DNA from: Lysobacteraceae bacterium
GTDB taxonomy: Bacteria; Pseudomonadota; Gammaproteobacteria; Xanthomonadales; Xanthomonadaceae
Direction: 5' to 3'
Assembly: GCA_004297225.1 (NCBI GenBank)
Contig: SCUI01000008.1
Coordinates: 27,480 to 91,479, forward strand
DNA length: 64,000 bases
The first letter of the stretch is position 1; each line of letters begins with the position of its first letter. Position numbers and translations under genes: made by a program. Below the pieces are notes generated by a model. It saw only the letters and a program-made list of their open reading frames with translations, was not told the DNA's origin and did no database searches. Positions 19,124 through 29,428 of the stretch are shown here, in pieces.

Positions 19124-21370
19124 ATGGGGAAACAGGCGATGACGCGGTCGACTGTCCAGGCACTGTCGGTACTGCTGCTTGCGTTGGCTTCGGGAGCACT
19201 GTCCCTGCGCGAGGGCCGCGCGCCGGATCCGTTGCCGATCGATGCGCCTGCCGGAGTGTTCTCCGCCGATCGCGCGATGGCCGTGCTGGAGCGCGTGCTG
19301 GTCGATGGGCGTCCGCACCCGGTGGGCAGCGACGCCAATGCCGCGGTGCGGGACCGGATCGTGGCCGAGTTCGCCCGCATCGGCATCGAAGCCGAAGTAC
19401 GCAACCGCTTCATTTGCGGCGCCTCGGCCTGCGCCACCGTGCACAACGTGCTCGGCCACCTTCCCGGGCAGGCGCGCGGCGACGCGATCCTGCTGACCGC
19501 GCATTACGACTCGGTGGCCGCCGGGCCGGGCGCGGGCGACGACGGCTCGGGGGTGGCGGCGGTGCTCGAGGCCGCGCGCGCACTGAAGGCCGGGGCGCCG
19601 CTCGCGCGCGACGTCTGGTTCCTGCTCGACGACGGCGAGGAGGCGGGGCTGCTCGGCGCGTATGCGTTCGTGCGCGAACCCGAGTTCGCCGGCATCGGCT
19701 GGGTGGTGAACGTGGAAGCACGCGGCGACCTCGGTGCCAGTTCGCTGATCGAGACCCAGCCCGGCAATGCCGGCGTGGTCGCGGCGATCGGTCGGGCGCT
19801 GCCGCGTCCGTCCGGCAGTTCGCTCGATTACGAGATCTACAAGACCCTGCCGAACGACACCGACTTCACCGTGTACCGGATGCAGGGGCGCGGCGGTGCC
19901 AACTTCGCGCTGTCGCGCGGCGCGGCGCGCTACCACACAACGCTCGATGACCTGGCGCACCTGTCGGCGGGTTCGGTGCAACACCACGGCGACAACGCGG
20001 TGGCCCTGGTGCGCGAGTTCGCGGCGACGCCGCCGCAGGAACTGCGCGCGAAGGGCGACTCGGTGTTCATGCATCCGTTCGCTGCATTCCAGCTCGCGTG
20101 GCCGGCCGCGTGGAATCCGTGGCTGTTGGCGATCGGGCTGCTCGGCTGGGTGGCGTTGGCATGGCGGCTGCGGCGGCGAGGCACCTTGCGCGTGCGCGCA
20201 CTGGTGGCGGCAAGCCTGGTGCTGGTCCTTGGGTGGGCGCTGTTGCTGTTGCCGGCGTGGCTGCTGTCGTGGGGGTTGGGCGCGCTGGGTGCGACGCCCG
20301 CGCCGTGGACCGCGCAAGGGGGTGCGCTGACGGCGTGCTTCGCGCTGGCCGGCGCCGGCCTGATGGCATTGCTTGCCCGACCGCTGCAGCGGCGCTGGGG
20401 CGACGCGGTACTCGGGCTTGCGGCGCTGGTGCCGTTCGCACTGCTGGCGATCGCCGCCGTGGCGTGGATGCCGGGCGCAAGTTTCGCGGGGCTGTCGCCG
20501 TTGCTGGCACTGGTCGTCGTCGGCCACCTGTTGCCCATGCGCACGCTGTGGTGGTCGGGCGCAGTCGCGATCGTGGCGGCAGTGCTGTGGATGCCCTATG
20601 TCGCCGGCGCGCACGATGCGATCGGCCGCGACGGGCTGGGTGGCGCCACGTTGCTGGCCGGCCTGGTCGTGATGCCGTTGCTGCCGGCCATCGCGATGCT
20701 GGGCCGGGCGACGAAACCCGCGGTGGGCCTGGCCCTGCTTGGTGCACTGGCCTTCGCCGTGCTCGCCTGCGTCAAGCCGGCGTTCGATGCGGCGACACCA
20801 CGGACGCTCAACCTGTTGCTGGCTGGCGAGGACGGCAAGCCCTCGCAACTGCTGGCGTCGCCATTGGCGTCGGCGCCGGCCGGATTCCTGTCGGCGAATG
20901 GCTTTGCTTCAGGGGTGGAAGCGGTGCTGCCGTTCAGCGGTCGCCGTTACCACGCCGGCGAGAGCGGACCCGTGTTGCCGGCACCCACCGTGGTGGTGCT
21001 CGGCAACGAAGTCCGCGGCGCCACCCGCCAGGTCCGGTTGCACCTGCAACCCGCGCATGCCGGCGATGACCTGACCGTGCATTTCCCCGAATCGGTGGAC
21101 AAGGGATCGGTGCGGGTGGACGGAGAACCGTTGTCCGAATCGCGCTGGCCCTGGTGGCAGGTGGTCACGTCGATCGCGACACCGGCGGATGGCGTCATCG
21201 TGGCGTTCGATGCCCCGGCGGACAAGCCGCTCGAGGTCCATCTTGTCGGCGAGACGCGCGGACTGCCGGCGAGCCTGGAGGGTATCGAGCGTGCGCGTGG
21301 CGCCGTGGCCAGTCCCTACCAGAGCGGCGATCGGACCGTAGGCTGGCGCAAGCTGACCCTGGCGCCATAG
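19124..21370 (+). CDS. Membrane-anchored M28 family metallopeptidase
   Basis: The product is 748 residues (an ATG at 19139 is an alternative start). A signal anchor near the N-terminus leads to an M28 peptidase domain with a complete di-zinc set: His127 (AHYDS), Asp139 (GDDGSG), Glu172/Glu173 (DDGEEAG), Glu198 (NVEARG) and His271 (RYHTT). About eight hydrophobic helices follow (roughly 330-560), then a soluble beta-rich C-terminal region. This order resembles eukaryotic ER metallopeptidase 1 and its bacterial relatives. An aminopeptidase active outside the cytoplasm is likely; substrate unknown. Confidence 0.88.
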   Translation: MGKQAMTRSTVQALSVLLLALASGALSLREGRAPDPLPIDAPAGVFSADRAMAVLERVLVDGRPHPVGSDANAAVRDRIVAEFARIGIEAEVRNRFICGASACATVHNVLGHLPGQARGDAILLTAHYDSVAAGPGAGDDGSGVAAVLEAARALKAGAPLARDVWFLLDDGEEAGLLGAYAFVREPEFAGIGWVVNVEARGDLGASSLIETQPGNAGVVAAIGRALPRPSGSSLDYEIYKTLPNDTDFTVYRMQGRGGANFALSRGAARYHTTLDDLAHLSAGSVQHHGDNAVALVREFAATPPQELRAKGDSVFMHPFAAFQLAWPAAWNPWLLAIGLLGWVALAWRLRRRGTLRVRALVAASLVLVLGWALLLLPAWLLSWGLGALGATPAPWTAQGGALTACFALAGAGLMALLARPLQRRWGDAVLGLAALVPFALLAIAAVAWMPGASFAGLSPLLALVVVGHLLPMRTLWWSGAVAIVAAVLWMPYVAGAHDAIGRDGLGGATLLAGLVVMPLLPAIAMLGRATKPAVGLALLGALAFAVLACVKPAFDAATPRTLNLLLAGEDGKPSQLLASPLASAPAGFLSANGFASGVEAVLPFSGRRYHAGESGPVLPAPTVVVLGNEVRGATRQVRLHLQPAHAGDDLTVHFPESVDKGSVRVDGEPLSESRWPWWQVVTSIATPADGVIVAFDAPADKPLEVHLVGETRGLPASLEGIERARGAVASPYQSGDRTVGWRKLTLAP

Positions 21371-21378
21371 CACGCTTG

Positions 21379-21393
21379 CCGGGACAATCCCGG
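21379..21393. terminator. Short hairpin between convergent genes
   Basis: CCGGGA, loop CAA, TCCCGG lies between the ends of the M28 peptidase gene and dapE, ending 1 bp before the dapE stop codon. There is no T-run, so a role as a two-way terminator is only possible. Confidence 0.3.
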
Positions 21394-21394
21394 A

Positions 21395-22525
21395 TCAGCC
21401 CAGCAACCGCTCCAGCATCGCCAGGTACATGTCGGGCAACGCTTCCAGCGCCTGCACCGAAACATGTTCATCCACCTTGTGGATGCTCGCGTTCACCGGG
21501 CCCACCTCGATGCATTGCGCGCCCAGCGGCGCGATGAAGCGCGCGTCGGAGGTGCCGCCGCCGGTGCTTTCTTCCGGCGGCCCGCCGCCGAAGCGGGCCA
21601 GCACCTCGCGCGCGGCCGAGCGCAAGGGCCCCTCCGGGGTGAAGAACGGTTCGCCGCTGCGATGCCAGTCGATGGCGTAATCCAGTGCGTGCGCCCGCAG
21701 GACCGCCTCGCATTCGGCCTGCAGCCGGTCGGCATCCCAGTGCGGGTTGTAGCGCAGGTTGAACCGCACCTCGCACTCGCCGGGAATCACGTTGCTGGCC
21801 CCGGTGCCGGCATGGACGTTGCTGACCTGGAGCGAGGTCGGCGGAAAGGTTTCGTAACCCTCGTCCCAGCGCCGTGCCACGAGTTCCGCCAGAGCCGGCA
21901 GCGCCTGGTGCACGGGATTGCGCGCCTGTTCCGGATAGGCGACATGGCCCTGGACGCCACGCACGGTCAACGTCGCCGAAAGCGAACCGCGCCGGCCGAC
22001 GCGCAGCAGGTCGCCAAGCACCGCGGTCGACGATGGTTCGCCGGTGATGCACCAGTCGATGCGCTGGCCGCGCTCGCGGAACACGTCCGCTACCTTGCGC
22101 ACGCCGTCGATCGCATCGCCCTCCTCGTCCGAGGTCAGCAGCAGCGCCACGGTGCCGGCATGGTCCGGATGCGCCGCCACGAAACGCTCCAGCGCAATCA
22201 CGAACGCCGCCACGCTGCCCTTCATGTCGGCGGCACCGCGGCCGTACAGCATCCCGTCGCGCACTTCCGGCACGAACGGATCGCTGCTCCAGGCCTCGCG
22301 CGGGCCGGGCGGCACCACGTCGGTGTGGCCCAGCAACACCAGCACCGGACCCTCGCCGCCGCCATGCGTGGCCCAGAGGTTGTCGACCTCGCCGAAGCGC
22401 AGGGATTCGCAGGCGAAGCCGGAGCGCCGCAGGCGCTCGGCGACCAGCGCCTGGCAGCCGGCATCGTCGGGCGTCGCCGACGGCCGCAGGATCAGCTCCT
22501 TCGCCAGCTGCAGTACTTCGCTCAT
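21395..22525 (-). CDS. dapE: Succinyl-diaminopimelate desuccinylase
   Basis: The 376-residue M20 zinc enzyme releases LL-diaminopimelate from its N-succinyl form in the lysine and peptidoglycan pathway. Metal and catalytic motifs are GHTDVVPPG (His, Asp), [21 protein letters not shown] (catalytic Glu pair) and the late HKVDEH. Length matches E. coli DapE (375). Its ATG overlaps the stop of the ArsC-like gene by 4 bp. Last gene of the map operon. Confidence 0.96.
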   Translation of the reverse strand: MSEVLQLAKELILRPSATPDDAGCQALVAERLRRSGFACESLRFGEVDNLWATHGGGEGPVLVLLGHTDVVPPGPREAWSSDPFVPEVRDGMLYGRGAADMKGSVAAFVIALERFVAAHPDHAGTVALLLTSDEEGDAIDGVRKVADVFRERGQRIDWCITGEPSSTAVLGDLLRVGRRGSLSATLTVRGVQGHVAYPEQARNPVHQALPALAELVARRWDEGYETFPPTSLQVSNVHAGTGASNVIPGECEVRFNLRYNPHWDADRLQAECEAVLRAHALDYAIDWHRSGEPFFTPEGPLRSAAREVLARFGGGPPEESTGGGTSDARFIAPLGAQCIEVGPVNASIHKVDEHVSVQALEALPDMYLAMLERLLG

Positions 22526-22881
22526 CGCATCCCGAACCGCGCCTTGAACGCGTTGTCGCTGAAGCCCTGGGTGATGGTGCCGTCGTCGGTCACCACGACG
22601 GGGCGGCGGATCAGCTGCGGGTATTCCTTCAGCAGCAGCTTCCACTCGGCGTCGGAGCCGGGCGCCTTGCGCGCCTGCGGCAGGTTGCGCCAGGTGGTGG
22701 AGGACTTGTTGACCATCGCGTCCCAGCCGCCGAGGGTGTCGCGCCAGGCGAGCAGCGTCGCGGGCGACTGGCGCTCGTCGCGGTAGTCGACGAAGCGGTG
22801 CTCGACGCCGAAGCGCTCCAGCCATTTGCGCGCCTTGCGGCAGGTGTCGCAGTTGGCCAGTCCGTAGAGGATGGTGGCCAT
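22522..22881 (-). CDS. ArsC/Spx-family thioredoxin-fold protein (YffB-like)
   Basis: The product is 119 residues. It has the single N-terminal cysteine pair [12 protein letters not shown] and the ArsC-family core [10 protein letters not shown]. These YffB-like proteins resemble arsenate reductase, but a role in arsenate reduction is not established and GSH-dependent thiol chemistry has been suggested. The position between dapD and dapE with overlapping junctions (TGATG and ATGA) is seen in related genomes and suggests a housekeeping role. Confidence 0.85.
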   Translation of the reverse strand: MATILYGLANCDTCRKARKWLERFGVEHRFVDYRDERQSPATLLAWRDTLGGWDAMVNKSSTTWRNLPQARKAPGSDAEWKLLLKEYPQLIRRPVVVTDDGTITQGFSDNAFKARFGMR

Positions 22882-23816
22882 CAATCCGCCAGGCCGCGCA
22901 GCAGTTCGTTGACCGAGGTCTTGGCCCGCGTGCGCGCGTCGACCTGCTTGACGATCACCGCGCAGTACAGCGAATGCGTGCCGTCCTTCGCCGGCAGCTG
23001 CCCGGAAACGACGACGCTGTAGGGCGGGACCTGGCCGTAGCTGACCTCCCCGGTCATGCGGTTGTAGATGCGCGTGGACTGGCCGAGGAACACGCCCATG
23101 CCGATCACGCTGTGATGGCCCACGATCACGCCCTCCACCACTTCCGAGCGCGCACCGATGAAACAGTGGTCCTCGATGATGGTCGGGGTTGCCTGCAGCG
23201 GCTCGAGCACGCCGCCGATGCCGGCGCCGCCGGACAGGTGGCAGTGCTTGCCGACCTGCGCGCAGGAGCCGACGGTGGCCCAGGTATCGACCATCGTGCC
23301 GGCGCCGACATGGGCGCCGATGTTGACGAAGCTCGGCATCAGCACCACGTCCTTGCCGATGAAGCTGCCGCGCCGCGCGATCGCGCCCGGGACCACGCGC
23401 GCGCCGAGCTTGCGGAACTGCGCCTCGTCGAATTCGGCGAAGCGCGCCGGCACCTTGTCCCAGAACGGCGCCGGGTCGGCTTCCACCAGTTCCATCTCGC
23501 GGGTGCGGAAGTAAAGCAGCACCGCCTTCTTCAGCCACTCGTTGACCTGCCAGCCGCCCTTGCCGTCGGGCTCGGCGACGCGGAACTCGGCCTTCTCCAG
23601 CCCGTCCATGACCCGCTCGACGGTGGGGCGGGTGGAGCCCTCGACCTCGTCCGGGGTCAGCATCGTGCGTCGTTCCCAGGCGCTGTCGATCACGAACTTC
23701 AATTCGTCGGATTCGCTGCCGGGCTGCACGGCCTTGGGCGCTGCCTTCTTCGCCGGCTTCTTCGCGGCCTTCGCCGTCTTCGCCACCTTCTTCGTCGACT
23801 TTTTCGCAGCGCTCAT
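22881..23816 (-). CDS. dapD: Tetrahydrodipicolinate N-succinyltransferase with Lys/Ala-rich N-terminal tail
   Basis: DapD transfers succinyl from succinyl-CoA to tetrahydrodipicolinate. The core starts near [14 protein letters not shown] and contains the left-handed beta-helix hexapeptides ([46 protein letters not shown]). Odd feature: from the ATG overlapping glnD, the protein gains about 33 residues of [21 protein letters not shown] sequence, like a histone H1 tail; E. coli DapD (274 residues) has none. An alternative GTG at 23729, with AAGG upstream, would remove the tail and give 282 residues. The choice is open. Confidence 0.93.
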   Translation of the reverse strand: MSAAKKSTKKVAKTAKAAKKPAKKAAPKAVQPGSESDELKFVIDSAWERRTMLTPDEVEGSTRPTVERVMDGLEKAEFRVAEPDGKGGWQVNEWLKKAVLLYFRTREMELVEADPAPFWDKVPARFAEFDEAQFRKLGARVVPGAIARRGSFIGKDVVLMPSFVNIGAHVGAGTMVDTWATVGSCAQVGKHCHLSGGAGIGGVLEPLQATPTIIEDHCFIGARSEVVEGVIVGHHSVIGMGVFLGQSTRIYNRMTGEVSYGQVPPYSVVVSGQLPAKDGTHSLYCAVIVKQVDARTRAKTSVNELLRGLAD

Positions 23817-26431
23817 CGGTTGCCGTCTCCATCAAGGCAGGCGAGCAATGCTTCGCGCAATGCCTGCTGCTGTCGGGGGTCGACCAGCGCGTGGTCGCGC
23901 TCGTCGGTGATCTGGAACACGTCCTCGGCACGTTCACCGAAGGTGGCGATGCGCGCATCGTGCACGCGCAGGCGCTGGTCGCGCAGGACCCGGGTGACGT
24001 CGGCCAGCAGCCCCGGCCGGTCGGTCGACACCAGGCTCAGCACCGTGCGCCCGCCGGCGCCGGCGCCGTCGAAACCGATCTGCGGCGCCAGGCGGAAATG
24101 CCGCAGGTGGCGCGGCTGCGCGCGCCGCGGCGGCCGCACCTGGTCGAGGTCCTCGCGCGACAGCGCCGCGATCAGCGCGCGCTCCACCGCCACCGGCTCG
24201 ACCGGACGCTGCGGGTCCGACGGCAACACCTCGAAGGTGTCGAACACGCCCCCTTCCGGTCCGACCAGCAGCCGCGCCTGCTGGATGGCCAGGCCCAGGC
24301 GGTCCAGCGAGGCGACGATCGCGGCGAACAGGCCGTCGCGGTCTGGTGCATGGACGAACACTTCCAGCGCGCCGGCATGCTGCACCAGCGGGCGCGCGCG
24401 CACGGCCATCGACTGGCCCGCGCGCATGCGGTGCAGCGCCTGCGCCTGCCAGGCGATGCTGTCGGCACGACCGCGCAGGAAGCTGGTCTCCGGCAGCCGT
24501 GCGAACAGCGATTCGATCTCGTCCTCGTCCAGGCCCGCGTCGATCAGCCGCGCCCGGGCATGGTCGCGGGTTTCGGCAATCCGTGCCTCCGCGTCGAGCG
24601 GATGCTCCAGCCCACGCCGCAACGCCATGCGCGTGGCGGTGTACAGGTCGGCCAGCAGCCGGTCCTTCCACGCGTTCCAAAGCTTCGGCGAGGTCCCGGC
24701 GATGTCGGCGCAGGTGAGCAGGTAGAGCAGGTCCAGGCGCTCGCGGTCGGCGACGCGCGAAGCGAAGCGATGGATGACCTCCGGATCGCTGATGTCCTGT
24801 TTCTGCGCGGTCACCGACATCAGCAGGTGCTCGCGCACCAGCCAGCCGACCAGCGCGGTCTCGCCTTCGCTCAGGCCGTGCAGTTCGCAGAACGTGCGTG
24901 CATCCACCTCTCCCAGCACCGAATGGTCGCCACCGCGGCCCTTGGCGATGTCATGGAACAAGGCCGCAAGCAGCAGCAGTTCCGGCTTGCGCAAGCGCGG
25001 CCAGACGTTGTGCACGATCGAGAAGCGCGGGTCCGGGGTGCCGGCGGCGAAACCGGCGATGTTCCTGAGTACCGCGAGCGTGTGCTGGTCCACGGTGTAG
25101 ACGTGGAACAGGTCGAACTGCATGCGCCCGGAGACCTGCGCGAACGCGGGAATCCAGCGGCCGAGCACGCCGAGCCGGGCCATGCGCGTGAGCGTGGCGA
25201 CCGGCGCCTGGCCACGCAGCAGGGCGATGAAGCGGGCGCGATCGGCCGGAGACGCGCCCGCGTGGTCGCCGATCGCAGGCAGCGACTCGGCCAGCGCCCG
25301 CGCGGTCTGCGAGTGCAGGCCGCGCAGGTCCGGATGCGCGGCCCAGGCCTCGAACAGAGCGAACACGTCGGCGATGCCGCGCGGCCACGCCGGGTCGGCG
25401 GCGTGCAGGTAGCCGCGCAGCACGTCGAAGCCATCGACCAGCGGCTCGGCCACCGCCTCGCCCTCGAGCTGTTCCTCGAAGCGCTGCAGCAGGCGCTCGT
25501 TGATCCGCAGCACCAGCGCGGCGCTGCGGTAGAAGCCCTGCATCATCTGCTCGACCGCGAGGTTGCCGGCATCGCCGGTGTGGCCCAGGCGCGCGGCCAG
25601 CGGCTTCTGGTAATCGAAGCGCAGCCGCTCCTCGCGGCGGCCGGCGACCAGGTGCAGGCCCCAGCGCAGCCGCGACAGTTCCCGCCGCTGTTGTTCCAGG
25701 GTGGCGTATTCGTCGGCACCGAACTGGCCCAGCGCCACCAGCGGTTCCAGCCCGCGCGCGCCGAGCACGCGCAGCGCCATCCAGTGCAGCGTGTGCACGT
25801 CGCGCAGGCCGCCCGGGCCTTCCTTGAGGTTGGGTTCGAGGTTGTCCGCGGTGTCGTCGTAGCGCGCATGCCGCGCGCGCTGCTCTTCGCGCTTGGCAAG
25901 GAAGTACTCGCGCGGCGGCCAGACCCGGTCGGGCGCGATCGCCTCGTGCAGGCGCGCGACCTCGGCGGCGTTGGTCTGCAGCGGCCGCGCTTCCAGCATC
26001 GCCGTCAGCACGGTGATGTCGGCCGCGGCGGCCTCGGTGCACTCGGCGGCCGAGCGCACCGCATGGCCGGCCGCCAGTCCCGCGTCCCACAGCAATGCGA
26101 ACAGGCGCGCGAGCGCCGCTTGGTGCGCCTGCTGCGCCGCCGGCTCGGCCAGCACCAGCAGGTCGATGTCCGAATGCGGGAACAGTTCGCCGCGGCCGTA
26201 GCCGCCCACCGCGAACAGCGCGAGCGCGGACGATTCCACGCCGATGCAACGCTCCCACGCCGCGCGGACCCAGCCGTCGACGGCTCGGGCGCGGGCGCCG
26301 AGCAGGCGGTCGATGTCCTCGCCGGCATCGAACCGCGCGGCGAAGGCCGCGTCGTCCTGCGCCAGCGCCGCGCGGGCGCCGGCGGCCCATGCCGCGTCGT
26401 CGCCAGGCGATCGCGGCAGGGTGGCGCTCAC
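23813..26431 (-). CDS. glnD: [Protein-PII] uridylyltransferase / uridylyl-removing enzyme
   Basis: The 872-residue bifunctional nitrogen sensor modifies PII proteins according to glutamine level. Domains in order: nucleotidyltransferase with [15 protein letters not shown] (residues 76-90), a helical linker, an HD hydrolase domain ([15 protein letters not shown]), and two C-terminal ACT domains ([31 protein letters not shown]). The GTG at 26431 overlaps the map stop codon (GTGA), which fixes the start; the frame remains open upstream inside map. The end overlaps dapD by 4 bp. Confidence 0.95.
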   Translation of the reverse strand: MSATLPRSPGDDAAWAAGARAALAQDDAAFAARFDAGEDIDRLLGARARAVDGWVRAAWERCIGVESSALALFAVGGYGRGELFPHSDIDLLVLAEPAAQQAHQAALARLFALLWDAGLAAGHAVRSAAECTEAAAADITVLTAMLEARPLQTNAAEVARLHEAIAPDRVWPPREYFLAKREEQRARHARYDDTADNLEPNLKEGPGGLRDVHTLHWMALRVLGARGLEPLVALGQFGADEYATLEQQRRELSRLRWGLHLVAGRREERLRFDYQKPLAARLGHTGDAGNLAVEQMMQGFYRSAALVLRINERLLQRFEEQLEGEAVAEPLVDGFDVLRGYLHAADPAWPRGIADVFALFEAWAAHPDLRGLHSQTARALAESLPAIGDHAGASPADRARFIALLRGQAPVATLTRMARLGVLGRWIPAFAQVSGRMQFDLFHVYTVDQHTLAVLRNIAGFAAGTPDPRFSIVHNVWPRLRKPELLLLAALFHDIAKGRGGDHSVLGEVDARTFCELHGLSEGETALVGWLVREHLLMSVTAQKQDISDPEVIHRFASRVADRERLDLLYLLTCADIAGTSPKLWNAWKDRLLADLYTATRMALRRGLEHPLDAEARIAETRDHARARLIDAGLDEDEIESLFARLPETSFLRGRADSIAWQAQALHRMRAGQSMAVRARPLVQHAGALEVFVHAPDRDGLFAAIVASLDRLGLAIQQARLLVGPEGGVFDTFEVLPSDPQRPVEPVAVERALIAALSREDLDQVRPPRRAQPRHLRHFRLAPQIGFDGAGAGGRTVLSLVSTDRPGLLADVTRVLRDQRLRVHDARIATFGERAEDVFQITDERDHALVDPRQQQALREALLACLDGDGNR

Positions 26432-27207
26432 GGCGTGTTGTCGTCCCCGGGCAGGCGGGTGAGGATTTCCACGCCGTCCGCGGTCACCGCGACCGTGTGC
26501 TCCCACTGCGCCGAGAGCTTGCGGTCCTTGGTGACCACGGTCCAGCCGTCCGGCAGCAGCCTGGTGTGGCGCGCGCCTTCATTGATCATCGGCTCGATGG
26601 TGAAGGTCATGCCCTCGCGCAGCACCACGCCCTGGCCCGGGCGGCCGTAGTGCAGCACCTGCGGCTCGTCGTGGTAGACCTTGCCGATGCCGTGTCCGCA
26701 GTACTCGCGGACCACGCTGAATCGCTCGGACTCGGCGTATTCCTGGATCGCGTGGCCGACGTCGCCCAGGGTCGCCCCCGGCTTCACCGCCCGGATCCCG
26801 CGGAACATCGCCTCCCGGGTCACCTCGACCAGGCGCCGGGCCATGACCGAGGGCGTGCCCACGTAGTACATGCGGCTGGTGTCGCCGTGCCAGCCGTCCT
26901 TGATCACGGTGACGTCGATGTTGACGATGTCGCCGTCCTTCAGCACCTTGGCCTCGCTGGGGATGCCGTGGCAGATGACGTTGTTCACCGAGGTGCACAC
27001 GGTCTTCGGGTAGCCGCGGTAGCCGACGTTGGCCGGGATGGCGCCCTGGACGTTGACGATGTGGTCGTGGCAGATCCGGTCCAGTTCCTCGGTGGTGACC
27101 CCCGGTTTCACGTGCGGGGCGACCACCTGCAGCACCTCGGCGGCCAGGCGGCCGGCGACGCGCATCTTCTCGATTTCGGCGGGGGTCTTGGGGACGATCG
27201 TGGTCAT
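26428..27207 (-). CDS. map: Methionine aminopeptidase, type I
   Basis: The 259-residue enzyme removes the initiator methionine. Metal ligands fall in the expected order: NIDVTVIKDGWHGDTS (two Asp), YCGHGIGKVYHDEPQVLHYG (His), TFTIEPMINEG (Glu) and QWEHTVAV (Glu). The ATG at 27207 matches the family start (PKTPAEIEKMR). A GATAAT at 27219-27214 ends exactly 7 nt before it, and no Shine-Dalgarno sequence is present. First gene of a five-gene minus-strand operon, divergent from rpsB. Confidence 0.96.
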   Translation of the reverse strand: MTTIVPKTPAEIEKMRVAGRLAAEVLQVVAPHVKPGVTTEELDRICHDHIVNVQGAIPANVGYRGYPKTVCTSVNNVICHGIPSEAKVLKDGDIVNIDVTVIKDGWHGDTSRMYYVGTPSVMARRLVEVTREAMFRGIRAVKPGATLGDVGHAIQEYAESERFSVVREYCGHGIGKVYHDEPQVLHYGRPGQGVVLREGMTFTIEPMINEGARHTRLLPDGWTVVTKDRKLSAQWEHTVAVTADGVEILTRLPGDDNTP

Positions 27208-27213
27208 CCGGCC

Positions 27214-27219
27214 ATTATC
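27214..27219 (-). promoter_or_regulatory. Leaderless -10 element of the map operon
   Basis: GATAAT on the minus strand, with its last base 7 nt from the A of the map ATG, matches the -10 consensus at five of six bases. No convincing -35 is visible. It would drive map, glnD, dapD, the ArsC-like gene and dapE. Confidence 0.55.
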
Positions 27220-27248
27220 CCCCATTCCGGCCTCCGGGCCCTTCCGAC

Positions 27249-27278
27249 TTGCCCGTAAGCGGCTGAACCGGCTACAAT
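27249..27278 (+). promoter_or_regulatory. Sigma-70 promoter of rpsB-tsf
   Basis: TTGCCC (27249-27254) and TACAAT (27273-27278) are separated by 18 bp, the best promoter pair in this part of the window. A start near 27285 would give a leader of about 207 nt before rpsB. Confidence 0.65.
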
Positions 27279-27328
27279 TCCGCGGCTGACCCGGGCCCAT
27301 GTCCGCCAGGCCGCCCACGACGGGCGCA

Positions 27329-27419
27329 GCTTCCCGAGGGAAGCGGTCGAATCCACACCTGTCGGCAATCCCTGCTCCGGGGTGCCCGCGCAAGCGGGTT
27401 CGGAAGCAGTGACGACAGG
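27329..27419 (+). promoter_or_regulatory. Structured 5' leader of rpsB (candidate S2 autoregulation site)
   Basis: Two hairpins can be read by eye. The first is GCTTCC / GGAAGC with a CGAG loop (27329-27344). The second is a long arm closed by CCTGTCG (27358-27364) and CGACAGG (27413-27419). Inside it are CTGCTCCG / CGGAAGCAG with one bulge, and a tip CCCGC-GCAA-GCGGG with a GNRA loop (27385-27398). In E. coli S2 represses its own mRNA through the rpsB leader; a similar role here is inferred from position and structure, not sequence identity. Confidence 0.5.
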
Positions 27420-27491
27420 GAGGTCCAACCCCGGAATCGACGACGCGCGCCCAGCCGGGCCGTGCGCGATTCCCCATCCAGGATGACAGCA

Positions 27492-28334
27492 ATGCCCCAG
27501 ATCACCATGCGCCAGATGCTGGAAGCCGGCGTCCATTTCGGCCACCAGACCCGCTACTGGAACCCCAAGATGGGCCCGTACATCTTCGGCGCCCGCGGCA
27601 AGATCCACATCATCAACCTCGAGAAGACGGTTCCGCTGTTCAACGACGCGATGAACTTCATCTCGGGCATCGCCCAGAAGCGCGGCATGATCCTGTTCGT
27701 CGGCACCAAGCGCTCCGCGCGCGACGCTGTGAAGGAAGAAGCCGAGCGTTGCGGCATGCCGTACATGACCCAGCGCTGGCTGGGCGGCACCCTGACCAAC
27801 TTCGCCACCGTGAAGAAGTCGGTCGGCCGCCTCAAGGAGCTGGAAGCCGCCGAGACCGACGGCACCTTCGAGAAGCTGGTCAAGCACGAAGTGCTGGGCC
27901 TGCGCCGCGAGCGCGACAAGCTGCTGGCCTCGCTGGGCGGCATCAAGGACATGAACCGCCTGCCCGACGCGCTGTTCGTGATCGACATCGGCCACGAGGA
28001 CATCGCGATCAAGGAAGCCAAGAAGCTCGGCATCCCGGTGATCGCGGTGGTCGACACCAACTACGACCCGGCGCTGGTCGACTACCCGATCCCGGGCAAC
28101 GACGACGCCATCCGCGCCGTGCAGCTGTATGCCCGTGCCGCCGCCGACGCGGTGCTGGAAGGCAAGGCCGCCGCACCGCAGGCCGCCAGCGTCCGCGAGG
28201 ACGAGTTCACCGAAGCCGGCGAAGGCGACAAGGCCGCGCGCCGTGGTGCCCGCAAGGCGCCGGCGAAGAAGGCCGCCGCCAAGACCGACGAGGCGCCCGC
28301 CGCCGAAGCGCCCGCCGCCGACGCCGCCGAATAA
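27492..28334 (+). CDS. rpsB: 30S ribosomal protein S2
   Basis: The 280-residue ribosomal protein starts [21 protein letters not shown], with AGGA 8 nt upstream of the ATG. The S2 signatures [20 protein letters not shown] and [18 protein letters not shown] are present. The last 30 residues are an Ala/Lys/Glu-rich tail ([12 protein letters not shown]) longer than in E. coli S2 (241 residues) and likely flexible. It is followed after 18 bp by tsf. Confidence 0.98.
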   Translation: MPQITMRQMLEAGVHFGHQTRYWNPKMGPYIFGARGKIHIINLEKTVPLFNDAMNFISGIAQKRGMILFVGTKRSARDAVKEEAERCGMPYMTQRWLGGTLTNFATVKKSVGRLKELEAAETDGTFEKLVKHEVLGLRRERDKLLASLGGIKDMNRLPDALFVIDIGHEDIAIKEAKKLGIPVIAVVDTNYDPALVDYPIPGNDDAIRAVQLYARAAADAVLEGKAAAPQAASVREDEFTEAGEGDKAARRGARKAPAKKAAAKTDEAPAAEAPAADAAE

Positions 28335-28352
28335 GACAGGAGACCTACCCCC

Positions 28353-29231
<879 letters not shown>

Positions 29232-29250
29232 CGCCACGCCAGCGCCCTCG

Positions 29251-29280
29251 AAAAACCCCGCTCCGGCGGGGTTTTTCTTT
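29251..29280 (+). terminator. Rho-independent terminator of rpsB-tsf
   Basis: An 11-bp stem AAAAACCCCGC (29251-29261) / GCGGGGTTTTT (29266-29276) with a TCCG loop runs into TTTTTCTTTT. It is the clearest intrinsic terminator in the window. The A-run on the other side makes it potentially two-way. Confidence 0.9.
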
Positions 29281-29319
29281 TGGTGGTGCGAGAAGCGGCG
29301 GGAGCCGTGGCCCTCCGGG

Positions 29320-29371
29320 GCGAATGTCCCCCGGCATCCGCCTGCGGCGGCTGCCTCCTCCTTGATTTCGC
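29320..29371 (-). repeat. 52-bp structured repeat, copy 1 (inverted)
   Basis: On the minus strand this unit starts GCGAAATCAAGGAGGAGG, has a central hairpin, and ends CCGGGGGACATTCGC. It is 42/52 identical to the plus-strand unit at 29451-29502. The 375-bp gap between tsf and pyrH (29232-29606) otherwise holds only the tsf terminator, the 27-bp inverted repeat, the pyrH promoter and unassigned GC-rich sequence; no gene is seen in it. Confidence 0.7.
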
Positions 29372-29428
29372 CCTGGAGGCCCCCGACTCCCGGCGCTCCC
29401 CACCGGTTCGCGAAAAATCCTCGCCAAG

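Noticed and set aside
22522..22881. Assignment as arsenate reductase ArsC for arsenic resistance
   Set aside because: It has an ArsC-like fold but sits in a dap/glnD operon with no ars genes; YffB-like is the safer call.
27358..27419. A tRNA or small structured RNA gene in the rpsB leader
   Set aside because: The fold is a single long arm without a cloverleaf, anticodon arm or CCA end; a leader element fits better.
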